Notes under the pieces: model-generated
What the model saw: the letters and a program-made list of their open reading frames with translations, nothing else
The model's database searches: none
Told to the model about the DNA's origin: nothing
Part shown: positions 1 to 12,121 of the stretch, piece by piece
Layout: the number at the start of each line of letters is the position of its first letter
Numbering within the stretch: the stretch's first letter is position 1
NCBI GenBank assembly: GCA_017163975.1
Contig: JAFFSR010000004.1
Coordinates: forward strand, 3,844,001-3,908,000
Direction: 5' to 3'
Length of the DNA stretch: 64,000 nt
Origin: Anastatus disparis
Taxonomy: Eukaryota > Arthropoda > Insecta > Hymenoptera > Eupelmidae
Program-made: the position numbers and the translations under genes

Positions 1-3000
1 ACTTAAATATATGAAATCAAAATCACATTTAAATAATTTTCACTCTAACGTAAAATTTTTAAAATATTCATATCTGATTTATCATATTTTTAATTCCGTG
101 AAAGCAACGTGTAATAATCAGTACTATTTTTTTATTAATAAATCAGTTAAAATTTATTATTATATTTAAAAATAATGAGTTAAAAGTTAATTTTGATTGA
201 TTTTAAAATGGATTGTAAAGAATTAAAGTAAATATTTAGATAATTTCATAATTATTCAATCCGATTGCAGGCGACCAAAGAATTTTTACAGACAACAAAT
301 ATTATCTTAAATGAGAAAGTTCATGTTTAAAAAGCCATTGTAAATGTTTTCCATTCCAAATTTCCAAGTTTAAAAATGTTTGTGTAAATATTTATATAAT
401 AAGAAAATTTTTCAATATAATAAATTTTTCCGGTAATTTAAATCCTTAAGAAAACACTTATCATTAGTTTAATTTGATTAATTTGGGTATAAAGTCACTA
501 TTTGAGTTATTTTTAATGGAAAATTCAAATATACATTGGGTATAAAAAAATAAAATATAATGCTTGTAATACCAAAAAAAGAACAATTTCAAATACTAAA
601 AATTATTATAAAATTAAATTGGTTGAAAAATTTACTTTTATCGAAGGTAATTTACCCATGAAATTTTTAAACGTTTAAAAAAATAATTTTTTTATATAAC
701 AGTATTTTTATCAATACTATTCAGTGTTACTAAGGCCTTAGAAAGATATCTACTGATTGATTTTTTTAATATAATACGTTTGAAATAAAAAAATAATATA
801 TTTAATTCAAACAATCTATTTTATTACAAAAAATGTTAAACTCACCAAAAAAATAACTTTTCTATAAAATTAGCCTTTAACTTTGGATTTGAATTTTCAT
901 TGTTCCCCATCAAAGTAACCATTATTCTCTATTGTTAACTACTATCACTTCACAAATTTATCGCATAATGCTCACTTGCTGAGAAACACTTAAAGACTAA
1001 TAATAAATTTAATCGCTTTGATAAAAATCAATAAAAATATATATTTTAAAGTAATATCAAATAAACGAGTCGCACATATTCATACAGAATTCAAAAGCTT
1101 AGGCCTTATCATTTGGCGCGACAAGATAAACCATAAAGAAGCACACTATCTGATAATGACAATTCGAGTTTAAACAATTTATATATATATTTTTTAATAT
1201 TTTTTTTCTCATTACTAACGATCGTGAAAAATTTTAAACAAACAATATTTATTGAATACTTGTTACAATCACAGCATGTGACAATACTAAATGGAATGAC
1301 TGAGTTATGATATGAAATACTTCGTTTTATCTCTTTTAATTTTGTTTGTTTTTCTTTAATTTCAAGAAATTATTGAAAGATATACATGTTTCGCAATTTC
1401 GAAGTTGATGAACTTGAAATGCACTCGTTTTATAAACTTGAATTATACGATTACGTAAAATTTGATTATTTATTTTATTATGTTTTAAAAGTTAAAAAAA
1501 TTTTTATTTTTTAATATAAATAATTTATTTAAAAAAACTCTAAAATAAAACATAAATAATTGAGTACTCTAAGATCTAAAGATAGAGACGTATATTAATC
1601 ATTCAATTATCGATTAATATAATTAGAAAATGTAATATTCTGAAATATTTTTCAAATTATTAATAAAATAACACTATGTGTAAAAAATTAAAAATTTTCT
1701 GATCAAATAAAATTCAATATCTATTAAATAATCATCTCCCGTATATTATCATTAATAAATTCTAAATACGTTTTGAAAAATAACATTTTCAAGGATATAC
1801 ACTTTTTTTTAATTATAGTGACATGGATAAGGAAAAATAAAAATTCAAGCTTCTTATCAGACTTAAATACAATGCATATTTTATGCTTACATTGCATTTT
1901 CATATTTTTCTTTTATTAATTATTGTCAACAGTGCTTGTGAGTCTGTTAAAAACTCATTTTTTTTAACATCTAATTATATTAACAAGCTGTTTATGTCAA
2001 ATAGATACATTATATTATTAATTAATTTTTTATTTGATTATATAAAATTTTCTAATTTTTTCTACTGAGAATAAATTTATTTTAATGAGATACAATATTA
2101 AAAAAGAAATTATGAAATGAAAAAATTTTATGTTTGTATTTTTAAAGGTTTTATTTTTAATTAAAAGATTAGTCAAATGTATCAGAAAATTATATCGCAA
2201 AATTAGATTATTTTTTAAAGAATTCTTGTTTTACTTATCAACAAGAAGTATAGCATAAGAAATTTTTATTTGAGATCAGTCTGCTTTCTCTTAAAAAAAA
2301 ACAATAGAAAATTTTCAATTTCAAATCATTCTCCTGTATACTTTTATCAATTTAATTATCCTTTTCTTTTTTTGGAGATACTACCATGTTCCAGCTGTCA
2401 TCTTGAATCAATAGAAAAAAAAATAAAATACATACAATCAATTTTATAAATACAAAAATTCACTTGTACAATATATCGATCAGTCAAAATATTAAAATAA
2501 TAAAAATTTAATAAAGGTATAATAAAATAAAAATAATACAACACTTACGTAATAGCATAAAATCGCAATCAATAGATTAAAATGAAATTCATTCACTCTC
2601 TAATCATATAACCACCAATCTTTACAGCAAATACAGTCACACCTTAAATCTATGAACGGAATAATACAAAAATAAAATTTAATGTATTAGAATTATTGAT
2701 TTCAATGAATTATTCATAATTTTAGTATATCTATAACATAAAATTACCTTTGAAATAATTAAATTATAATTATAAGTATCATCGATTGTTTAATTAATTC
2801 TTTACACTAATATATTAACATTAACATTTTTTAAACATGCTCTAATACATTTTACATACTGGTAAAAGATATTTCCAAAAAATGTATTTGGTTATGTGTT
2901 TAAGTTTTTGATTATCAGGATTAAACTGAATCAATTATTCTAAAAAGTTTTTTTTTTAAATCATCATAAACGATTTTATAAGATTTGATTGTGATTTTTT

Positions 3001-4660
3001 GCAACAAAATTAGTATTTCATTTATTTATGAACATCAAGTTGACATAGGCTCCTTAGCTGTTGCATTTATATATGAACTTTAATTGTATATGCTGCGCTG
3101 GTGAGTTTTGCAATAGTATTACCCATCAAATATTAAGAATTTTTCAGGAATTTCATCATTTTTAATTTATTTTATCTTTTTTTTTTTAATTATCATCCTC
3201 ATCCTGGTAGAAATGTGAGAATAAAGGATTGGTGTATACTACAATTTATGGACAGTATTAATAGTAATATTTTGTCATGTCAATATTGGATAATAAATAG
3301 TCAATTTTTGCCAAATCTGCAGAGTCTAAATTTTTTGGATAGACAAAAAATGCAAATAGAAATAAATATGTTGTTCTTAAAATGGGCATTTTAAGTACCT
3401 AGAAATATTTTAACCTATAAATTCAATACATCTTTTTATTCACGTTTAAATTATAAAATATGTTTAATGAATACAAAAAAATGAAAAAAAAACGCTGCCA
3501 AGTGCTTTGGCGCAATGCTTTCTAATAGAGCTCATTGAGTTAGAATAATTTGATTTAATTATTTTAAATGTGAATTCAATGTAAAAAACATAATTTCTAT
3601 TTAAGAAAAATTAGAGAGAGACAGGGATTTACGAAAATAGGATAAAAATGATGATCAAATTAAGATAGAAAGACTGAAAGGAAGTGAGGAAGTAAGAAAT
3701 GAGTTAGTGAAATGAAACATAATTAATCTGTTCTGAATAAATTTTATTCATACATAACTATTATGTTATATCTTTGAGTAAAAACCTCTATTAACCCCAA
3801 ATGTGAAGCTTATCTGCACCGGATTTGCACCGCATCCGGACTGGATTTGTATTTAGTCTATTGTACTTCTTTGTACTTCAGACTGTCCTACTCCGGTCAT
3901 GTCATAGTCCTAAATAGCAAAACTGAAATCAGGTATCCTGACAGAGTCCGCAAATTTCTCTAGTAACACACCCAAATAGGTAATAATTCGATTCCGGATC
4001 GGGACCGGAATATTATCTTCAGGATACGGATCCGAGACAGATGTTTCCCGTATTAACATTTCTAATCGGGAACTTGGATTATTTATGTTCAGTTTATGTT
4101 TTCTTAAGACTCTAAAATCAAAACTACCCTAAGAAAACTAATTTTCAATAGCTTCCGATAAATACAAAAATTTTTTTCAAAAATTCAAAATGTTTTAAAA
4201 TTAAAACTGTCCTAAGAAAATCAGTTTTCAAAAGTTTATTTTGATTTGGCGATCAAAAATAACTTCCATGAAAATTTTTAAGAAAATTAATAGAGTAGTT
4301 TGCGTAAAATATAAAAAAAATAAAAAATATAAAATTTAAAAAATTTTTAAAATGGCTATTTCATTAAAACTATTCTAAGTATACCAATTTTCAATAGCTT
4401 CCGCAAAAGTTAATCAAATAATAAATTGTATGGAAAATTTGAAGCAAATCCATCAATCACTTTTCGAGATCTAATTTCCTAAATAAATACAAACATTTTT
4501 TTCGAAAATTTCAAAATGCTCTAAAATTAAAACTACGCTAAGGAAATCAATTTTCAGAAGTTTATTTTATTTCGGGGATCAAAAATTATTTCCATGCAAA
4601 TTTTTAAGCAGATTCATCGGATAGTTCACGAAAAATACCAAAAAAAATTAAAAATCGAAT
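1..4660. other. AT-rich intergenic DNA, no gene seen
   Basis: No convincing coding region, tRNA or complete mobile element is visible. The few open frames are short, low-complexity and Leu/Ile/Phe/Lys-rich, as expected from AT-rich noncoding DNA. A moderately GC-richer patch (about 3800-4080) looks like old repeat debris but has no recognisable ends. Confidence 0.6.
4100..4650. repeat. degenerate direct repeat, period about 327 bp
   Basis: A block starting near 4199 (Leu/Lys-poor noncoding sequence containing TTAAAACTGTCCTAAG) recurs near 4526 (TTAAAACTACGCTAAG) with the following roughly 100 bp also matching. A third partial match begins near 4120. Diverged, noncoding. Confidence 0.5.
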
Positions 4661-4666
4661 TTTTTT

Positions 4667-4855
4667 GAAGTGAAACTTGTTTACCGCCGGTATACACTTC
4701 CTATAAGAGACGTATCAAAAAAATTATACGGGAGTGAATTGATTTCATGACGGTATATGCAACGGAACTAATGAAACGGAAGTGTATATATATATAGGAG
4801 GAGCGTTCGGCTTTCTGTCGGCCAGTCCCAAAGACTGCTACACCAATTTTTTTTT
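4667..4855 (+). repeat. left inverted repeat enclosing the ankyrin gene remnant
   Basis: Begins GAAGTGAAACTTGTTTACCG and ends GACTGCTACACCAATTTTTT. Its reverse complement matches the sequence at 7997-8622 over nearly its whole length, the right arm being interrupted by about 440 extra bases. Outer flank is T-rich so the exact end and any target duplication are unclear. Confidence 0.75.
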
Positions 4856-5204
4856 AAATGACTCTGGATTTAAATATTCTGTATTTTTAATTTTTTGAGT
4901 AAAACTCATATAAATGTAAAAATTTGTAAATGGAGGATTCTTAATTTTTTTGTAATGACATATTTTTTTTTATAACCTTTTTATTCATTATGATGTACAC
5001 ATATGTCGTTACAATATAAAACTAACTTTTGTATTCTTGACTAAATTTTATTAAAGAATCTATGAAAAATTTTGATGAATAATAAAAATAAAAGATACAA
5101 TTTTTTTAATACAATTTATAAATTTATGCAGAGAGTACTGCTAAATCATTTGGGCTTAAGATTTTAACTATATTTGCTATAATTTCTAAATTGCAATTCA
5201 ATTG

Positions 5205-6884
5205 TTAGATATTATTACTTAGAATATTTATAGCTTTTTGTGTCAACTTTTGTTTTCTATATGCACGTCGACATCGGCTTATTATGTTTTTACCATAAAT
5301 TGGATATCGATAGCCAACTTGAATTTTAAAAATATTCTGAACTATGTCTTTGTTTCGAGCATAATAAAAAAGTTGATGTTCCGAAACGCATAAAATATCA
5401 AATACTGAGATATCACTGTTTGCGATTACCTGTGTATGTTTCATTAAATGAAGTTCTCGCAAACATAATTCAAAAAGAGAATGAATTTTTGGAATGCTTT
5501 TTTAATAAATAATAATAATTTAATAATGTTCGTTTCTTTTTGAAACAGTTTTACTGTGTAAATGCACAATCGCCATTTGTTTTATTATTGGGCTTGCCCT
5601 TAAAGCGCGAAAATTCGACTTTATGATATCATTTAATATGTGATTTTGCATTTCCTCATCCAAAATTACACCGTTATTTATAAGTGTTTCTATTACTTTC
5701 TTTGATGCATGGTTATTTATCGCATAAATCAATGGGGTATGTCCATTTTTATTTTTAGTATTGACATTAGCACCTTTGTTAATTAATGCTTTTATGCACT
5801 TTATAGACCACTCGTTGACTGCATAGTATAATGCTGTATTCCAATTAATATCTTTATTATCCACATTGATTTTTGTGTTTAAAATGTGATTGCTAACTTC
5901 CCGATTATCATTACAAGCTAGAGAATGCAAAAGTGTTGACCCAGATCTATCTTTTATTGTCAGGTTGACTTTGTATTTACCTAATAGTTTAATGATTTCA
6001 GCATTGGTAAAACCGAAGAAACCTGTATATTTCTCTATACCCCCATCTGTATTAAATCGTTGCAGTTCACGTTCCAAAAATAATTCAAATATTTTACCAT
6101 TATTTTTCCTATCTACGTTTGAAGCCAGTTCCAATGGCGATTTTTGGTTTCCATTATATATATCTAAATCAGCTCCATATTGCAATAAAATTTTTGTACT
6201 TTCTAAATCACCACTATAAATAGCCTTATGTAGTGCTGTCATATTGTCAGTTAATTCGTCTTGAGAATCTATAGAATAGCCAGCCTCTATCATCAACTTT
6301 ATTAATTCGGAGTTTTCAATGTCTATGGCGTAGTCTAGTGGCCAGCCTGCTTCTAATCTTAACGGAGCTAATTCTTTACCATTTAGTCCACATACTCTGA
6401 GATGTTTCGTGAACAATTCAATAAGCTTTGCTCTTTTAACTTTTTGACTATCTTGTAATATCATCTTTAAAGCATGTATTCCGGATATATTATATCTTAA
6501 ATAGTTAGTTAGTTAAAGTATTTACCGGATAATAATAAATATATTATTATCCGGAAGAAATATGTTCACTTTTGCTTTAAGTAATTTGCTCATTGCGTGC
6601 CAATAACGCAATTTGAGAGCAGCTAATAAAGGTGTTGTGCCATTTTTATCTTGAGCGTTTATATCGCAGCCTCTATCAATGAAAAATTTAATAATTTCAT
6701 AATTTCATATCTTGATCGCCAAATGCAAAAGCGCAGAGCTTGTATGATCTCTTATATCTATACAGGGGTTAACTCTCGGGTTAACTCCTTCTAGTAAGGT
6801 GACAATAGTTTCCTTATCATCCCTCCTAATAGCTCTTTTTATCTTCTTAGAGAAGTGTATACGATCACCTTTAATGGTAAGCAT
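5205..6884 (-). pseudogene. ankyrin-repeat / PRANC-like protein gene, broken by in-frame stops
   Basis: Reads on the minus strand from an ATG at 6884. All three open pieces (6884-6525, 6464-5520, 5462-5205) lie in the same frame and are separated only by stop codons: TGA at 6705-6707, TAA at 6522-6524 and 6513-6515, TAA at 5520-5522 and 5502-5504. The longest intact piece is 314 codons with successive ankyrin repeats (motifs such as TALHKAIYSGD, NTALYYAVNEWS, GHTPLIYAINNH). The last piece (DISVFDIL, HQLFYYARN, YPIYGKNI, RCRRAY) resembles the C-terminal PRANC module that follows ankyrin repeats in poxviruses and in many parasitoid-wasp genes. It would act, if expressed, as a protein-interaction adaptor. 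It sits between the inverted repeats at 4667-4855 and 7997-8622. The middle ORF could still be a functional short ankyrin protein, but the shared frame argues for a decayed larger gene. Confidence 0.7.
6525..6554. repeat. short perfect hairpin inside the ankyrin gene remnant
   Basis: CCGGATAATAATA and its reverse complement flank a few A/T bases. It lies at the junction where the first and second ankyrin open pieces are separated by stop codons, so it may mark a small insertion that helped break the gene. Confidence 0.5.
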
Positions 6885-7106
6885 TTTCTTTATTTATTTG
6901 TAATGGTTAACTTAAAATCGTTAAGTAAATTTAGTATTGAAAATACTTAATGGATACTATCCTGATAGCAATTTCTAACTGAAGAGCCTATGAATTTACA
7001 GAGATATTTACATACGTACTTCTTCTGTATTTGTGAATAACTAGAAAAATATTCTAAATTTTACTTAAAAAATATACAAATAATAATACTGATTTTATGT
7101 TTAATA

Positions 7107-7246
7107 AAATAGTATATTATTCACCTAGGGAGTAAAAACGAAAAATGTCTTAAATTGTATGTTAAATGTCACCCGAGCCGAAGGCGAGGGTGACAAACAT
7201 ACGATTTAAGGGATTTTTCATTTACTCCCGTGGAGAATATACGATT
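7107..7246. mobile_element. hairpin MITE, family A copy 1
   Basis: Roughly 140-bp palindrome. Left end AAATAGTATATTATTCACC, right end a complement of it; apex motif CCCGAGCCGAAGGCGAGGG. Other members of the same family lie at 8875-9012, 10512-10645, 28185-28325 and 46039-46177, with a short relative at 32153-32217. Confidence 0.7.
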
Positions 7247-7248
7247 TT

Positions 7249-7335
7249 TTTACACAGGTAGCGTACAGTGGGTACCTTACTTTTCGCTGGGAGGGAGTAA
7301 AGTACCCACTGTACGCGCCCTGTGTAAAAAATATT
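7249..7335. repeat. hairpin next to MITE A1
   Basis: TTTTTACACAGG...GCGTACAGTGGGTACC is mirrored by GTACCCACTGTACGCGCCCTGTGTAAAAA. About 85 bp, noncoding, probably a small foldback element. Confidence 0.6.
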
Positions 7336-7996
7336 ATTTAATTTAATGTGTTGAGTTAATTGGTTGTACATGAGGCCTTGACGAGTGTACTGTAGTGTGT
7401 GAAGGCCTGAACTAGACTGGCTCGTTCATTTAACCCTTACAGCCACTTTCCTTCGAACTGTTCAGTATATGTCCACTTTTCTTTATACTTTTCGGTTTTC
7501 TCCAGGTCACATTACTGTCTACTCCAAAGGCCGCTGTTATAAAAATCATGTGTTGCCTGTCCCTTGTTTATTGTACTATGGCCATTTATGATATCAGTGT
7601 TGTGCATAGATGTGTAAACTCCTTGCATGAATAACGCGCAGCTTTCACCAACTTTATTATATTCTTTGAATTAGAGCTTACATAGATTTATGCCTGCAAT
7701 TACATTGTACCTTTTATTTTATTTAATTAGAGGTGAATAAAGAAAAAAATTAGTAAGCCAGGTAAAATTTTATTCTCAATCTTTTGAGTGTCCGTATACG
7801 TATGTTAATACTTAGCAAAAATATAAAGTTTTTGCTTATCTATGACACTCCTTTTTATTTAAATTGAAAACAATGAAATATGAAGACAATGATTTGCATT
7901 ACCATTCTTTATAAAAATAATATTATTTTTAAATAACAAAAAATCACAAATTAAATTAAAATTGCCGCTTTTATACATATATCTTTATAATACATT
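7336..7996. other. noncoding sequence inside the inverted-repeat unit
   Basis: AT-rich sequence between the hairpins and the right inverted arm; no gene, tRNA or repeat recognised. Confidence 0.5.
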
Positions 7997-8626
7997 AAAA
8001 AACTGGTGTGGCAGTCTTTGGGACTGGCCGATAGAAGTGAAACTTCTTTACGAAATTATAGAACTCATGAATGTTTATTTAAGTTCTATCACTGTTTTAT
8101 TTAATTTTAAAATAATTTTGAAACTAAATAATTATAAAATTTAATAAAACTAAATTAAAATAATTTAGTTATTTAAGGAATTGATTTTTTTTTATTTTAA
8201 ATGAGATGGTGTATAAAATTTTTGTTAATAATATTTATTTTACAAAAATATAATTAAAAAAATGTAGAGAAGAGAGGGGTTCACCATAAAACATTATAGA
8301 GAAAGAAAGAAAAAAAGAAAACGCGTGCTATTGCTTTCCTTATTTATTCAGATCAGATTCAGATATTTGTTTTGCATATATAGTATGCATGTATACATAT
8401 ACTATATCTGTGCGTTTGACATCAAGTCAGTCCCGCAAATTTTGCTTTATACGTATTTAGTACCTTGATTCGCATATAGGAGGCGCGGACGTTCCTATAT
8501 ATTTACACTTCCGTTTCATTAGTTCCGTTGCATGTACCGTCATGAAATCAATTCACTTCCGTATAATTTTTTTATACGTTTCTTATGGGAAGTGTATACC
8601 GACGGTAAAGAAGTTTCACTTCAAAA
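7997..8626 (-). repeat. right inverted repeat enclosing the ankyrin gene remnant
   Basis: Reverse complement of the left arm at 4667-4855. The inner part (7997-8034, AAACTGGTGTGGCAGTC) and the outer part (about 8480-8622, ending AGAAGTTTCACTTC) both match; about 440 bases between them have no counterpart in the left arm. The pair of arms is 3.1 kb apart. Confidence 0.75.
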
Positions 8627-8757
8627 TTGTGTGTTTTGTGTAATTTGATGCGGAATACACAGAATGTGTGTAAATAAACAACAAATATTTTGTGTAATTA
8701 AAAACAAATTTAATGTATTAAATATAATATTACACGATTTGTATATTTTATTTTTTT

Positions 8758-8802
8758 GGGTGAAGTTTAAACACACAATGAGTGTTTAAACTCCACCCGA
8801 TT
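8758..8802. repeat. short palindrome
   Basis: GGGTGAAGTTTAAACAC and GTGTTTAAACTCCACCC flank seven bases. Confidence 0.65.
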
Positions 8803-8874
8803 TTCAACTGTGTAGAGAAAAACATTTTCTTCGATTTTAACCATTTTTCTTTATATTTTCCAATATTAATTTTA

Positions 8875-9012
8875 AAATAGTATATTACGCAACGAGTGCG
8901 TAAAATATGTGATTATCGCACGAGTCGGTTTTGTCGCCCGAGCGCAGCGAGGGCGACAAATGAGACGAGTGCGATGATCACTTTACGCATTAGTTGCGTA
9001 TATTATTTTTTC
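8875..9012. mobile_element. hairpin MITE, family A copy 2
   Basis: Left end AAATAGTATATTACGCAACG, right end CATTAGTTGCGTATATTATT; long internal complementarity and apex GCCCGAGCGCAGCGAGGGC. Clearest member of the family. Confidence 0.8.
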
Positions 9013-9068
9013 TAACAAGTGCGCAAAATTCTAAGAATGACAAACTTGCATCTGTGATAGTATGTACA

Positions 9069-9555
9069 CACTGAGAGAAGAACTTGTATGTCGTAAGTCA
9101 ACGTGCGCGTAAACTATATACAATTAGCCTTTTAAAGACCGCGCACAATCGTACTTGTAAGTTACAAACAAGTGAAATGTTTGCTGTTTACAAACGATTG
9201 AAGGTATTTTGCTTAGCAACAGTTATTAGTGAGCAGGTTACGTTTATATTTGCGTTTTGATAGAAAAATAAGTTATAAATTAACAAATTTGTTAAATTAA
9301 AAAATTGGACTTGTTTGATCGCAATTTTAAAAATCAATTTATTAAATATAGAATATAGTATTAACAAAATGCTGACGGCAAATTAAGTTCGCGAGCCAAT
9401 GTTTATTGCAGGCAGAATGCTTTTGACTATGTGTAAGTGGCTAACATTTTACTTGTAAGTCACTAACAAATGCAATGCATGCGATCTACAAAAGACCGCT
9501 TGCGTATAGTTTACGCAGTGTGTTGGTATTACGTATACAAGTTTTTCTCTCAGTG
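9069..9555. mobile_element. small TIR element with CACTGAGAGAA ends
   Basis: Left end CACTGAGAGAAGAACTTGTA, right end ATACAAGTTTTTCTCTCAGTG in complement. Subterminal blocks around GTAAACTAT and ACTTGTAAGTTAC also recur in inverted orientation. No ORF. The terminal CACTGAGA is shared with the element at 51974-53130. Confidence 0.65.
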
Positions 9556-9579
9556 CAATCTTGTTCGAAGGCTATCAAG

Positions 9580-9692
9580 ATTGTAAGTAGTCGAGGTCGG
9601 GGCGCAGGACGGGGTCCAGGGGCGGAGCCCCGGTGGGGTGCAGGGGCAAAGCCCCTGCCAGAGGTTAGGGAGCAGCCCCCCCCACCTCCAAA
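9580..9692. other. GC-rich patch with nested small hairpins
   Basis: About 110 bp of strongly GC-rich DNA in an AT-rich region. Contains GGGGCGGAGCCCC and CAGGGGCAAAGCCCCTG, two perfect hairpins, then a C-run. It immediately follows the TIR element and is noncoding. Confidence 0.6.
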
Positions 9693-9779
9693 AAAATAAA
9701 TAATATTACTAATATAAAAATAAAATTAATAAAACCATCAACGGCAAGCCGGAGTAGAACCTGATATCGACCGAGTAAC

Positions 9780-10077
9780 AATTGAGTTGTTTGTTATTTA
9801 CTCAAGTATTAATCGGTGTATCTTCAAATTAAAAGTTGAGCGCAATAGATATTATTATTATGAACATCTATGCACAGAAAAAAAAATCTACCGCTTTGTT
9901 TTTGAGAAAAGTAAGTAACGCCAAAGTTTTTTCGCGTTACTTACTTTTCTCAAAAACAAAGCGATAGATTTTTTTCTTCTTGTGCATAAATATTTTTAAT
10001 AATAATATCTATTGCGCTCAACTTTTAATTTGCAGATTCACCGATTAATACTTGAGTAAATAACAAAAATCTCAGTT
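9780..10077. mobile_element. long hairpin element (about 300 bp)
   Basis: Almost the full length folds on itself: left AATTGAGTTGTTTGTTATTT, right complement at about 10056-10077; the centre (near 9927) has GAAAAGTAAGTAACG mirrored by CGTTACTTACTTTTC. No ORF. Confidence 0.75.
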
Positions 10078-10357
10078 AGACAAGGATAGCTCTCAAATTA
10101 AAATTCCATGAAAATATATTATTAAAATAATAATTGAGAATTCCTCCCCCCTCTTTAAAAAAATAAATAAGAAATTATTTAAATGATTAACTCTAAGATT
10201 AATTAATAAGAGAGTTCACGTATCGCGAAAAAAATTGTACATAGCACTTTAAAAGAGCACTACAAGAGCTTTCAAATGAGATGTATAAATGTCTGTTATG
10301 ATGTATAGTTCCTGAAATATAATACTTTAAAAATTAAAAAAATTTTTTTTAGATGAA

Positions 10358-10437
10358 ATCATTTTACGCACGCTCAAATCATTTTACGCACGCTGTATTC
10401 ATTTTACGCACGCTGAAATCATTTTACGCACGCTAAA
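10358..10437. repeat. 20-bp tandem repeat, four copies
   Basis: Unit ATCATTTTACGCACGCTGAA-like, repeated at exact 20-bp spacing with one or two changes per copy. Its core TTTACGCACGC resembles the subterminal sequence of hairpin family A. Confidence 0.8.
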
Positions 10438-10511
10438 CAAATGCGTCTCATAATATGATATTTTATGTACGTAAATGGGTACATGAAATCGAATTTTGCG
10501 CACGCCGTTAG

Positions 10512-10645
10512 AAAATAGTACATTATGCAATGGGTGTGTAAAGGCTTTATTTACGAAACGAGAAGTTTACAGCCCGAGCCGAAGGCGAGGGTTGTAACGA
10601 GTTTCGTAAAAAAGCTTTTACACACCCATTCCATAATATATTTTA
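10512..10645. mobile_element. hairpin MITE, family A copy 3
   Basis: Left AAATAGTACATTATGCAATG, right CATTCCATAATATATTTTA in complement; apex GCCCGAGCCGAAGGCGAGGG. About 130 bp. Confidence 0.75.
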
Positions 10646-11558
10646 TACCACGATAGCCGAATAATCATATTAAAGTTATGATTTTGAGGTTAGAGTGGTA
10701 TAAAAATATTTATTGATCTAAATAATTTGACTGTTATTGTTGGTTTGACTGTTGTCCTGAAGAGAGAAATACGCTCCTGAAGCATCAGTATTTATTAATA
10801 AAAAATTTGCAAAATATTTAGCTTATAAATTACTTTTTTGATTAAAGGAGACAAGAACTATTATTAACATTTTTGTAAAAGTAACTCCACCCCGTCAAAA
10901 ACGTTTAGCTAAAAAAATTAGCTAAAAATATAGCTAAAAATGCAGCTAAAAATACAGCTATATTTAGCTGGAATATAGCTATATTTATCTGGATTTTTTA
11001 GGTAAAAATCCAGTTATTTTTTAGGTAAAAATCCAGTTAATATTTTGAGTCTCTTGTAACAGCGGAAAATATAACTGTATTTTTAGCTGTATTTTTAGCT
11101 GTATTTTTAACTATATTTTTAGCTAATTTTTTGAGCTAATTGTTTTTGATGAGGCGAACAATAGCTGATAATATAGCTAAATTTTCAGCTATATTTTTAG
11201 CTGTATTTTTAGCTTAAATTATTTTATAATTTCACGGAATAATAACTCGTTAGTCATTTTCCTGTAAAAGAAAGTTCCAAAAATGAGGTAAACCTCGTAG
11301 TGTCAGCTCTCCGAAGATCGAAGAGCTTCTACATTTTGGCACAAAGTATCTTGCTCTTTTATACCTATGGCCTCAAAATTTCTTAATGGAATCGTAAAAT
11401 TTAGAGATCCGCCACCTAGCGACGTGAAGTGAACTTACCTGTCTTTAATTATTGATTAATGCTACGTCGCAAGGTGGCGTTTCTCTAAATTTTACGATTC
11501 CATCGACAAATTGTGAGGACACAGGTATAAAAGAGCAAGATACTTTGTGCCAAAACGT

Positions 11559-11834
11559 GTTCACTAACTGACTTTAAATCACTAACTGACTTTAAACAGT
11601 CTATTTCGTGTTTCGCAATTTGCGCGAGTGCTATACAGTCCCCGCTGTATGAGCCACCGTTGTCTCTCAATTTTCTTCTTCTTAAGGTTCATAACAATTT
11701 TGGTTGGTAACCTACGGGGAGGCGGTTTTAGTCGGTAGGCACCTGCGGGTGAATCCGACACTACCCCTACGGGGGTGTCTTTTGAAGATTTCCCCTCCTC
11801 GACCCTTCAAAAAAAAAAAAAAAAAAAAAAAAAA
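11559..11834 (+). mobile_element. short retroposon with poly(A) tail and 12-bp target duplication
   Basis: Flanked by perfect copies of GTGCCAAAACGT at 11547-11558 and 11835-11846, ending in a run of more than 20 A. The body is GC-richer than its surroundings and has a stem-forming 3' part (CTACGGGGAGG / CCCCTACGGGGG). It looks like a SINE or a 5'-truncated LINE tail; its parent is not identified. Confidence 0.8.
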
Positions 11835-12121
11835 GTGCCAAAACGTAGAAGCTCTTCGATCTTCGGAGAGCTGACACTAAGAGGTTCATCTCATTTTTGG
11901 AACTTTCTTTTACAGGAAAATAACTAACGAGTTATTATTCCGTGAAATTATAAAATAATTTAAGCTAAAAATACAGCTAAAAATATAACTGAAAATTTAG
12001 CTATATTATCAGCTATTGTTATCTTCGTCGAAAACGATTAGCTCAAAAAATTAGCTAAAAATACAGTTAAAAATACAGCTAAAAATACAGCTGAAAATAC
12101 AGTTGTATTTTTCGCTGTTAC

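Noticed and set aside
1883..2068. 61-codon ORF in the AT-rich leader region
   Set aside because: Hydrophobic low-complexity translation typical of AT-rich DNA.
6484..6524. intron removing the stops in the ankyrin gene
   Set aside because: A GTAAAT...CTAAC...AG series is present but the implied intron is about 30 nt, too short for insect splicing.
5205..6884. integrated polydnavirus segment
   Set aside because: Ankyrin genes occur in bracoviruses, but no excision-junction motif or other viral gene is seen; PRANC-like ankyrin genes are also ordinary wasp genes.
9475..9699. 74-codon ORF over the GC-rich patch
   Set aside because: Gly/Pro/Arg translation is an artefact of GC-rich hairpins.
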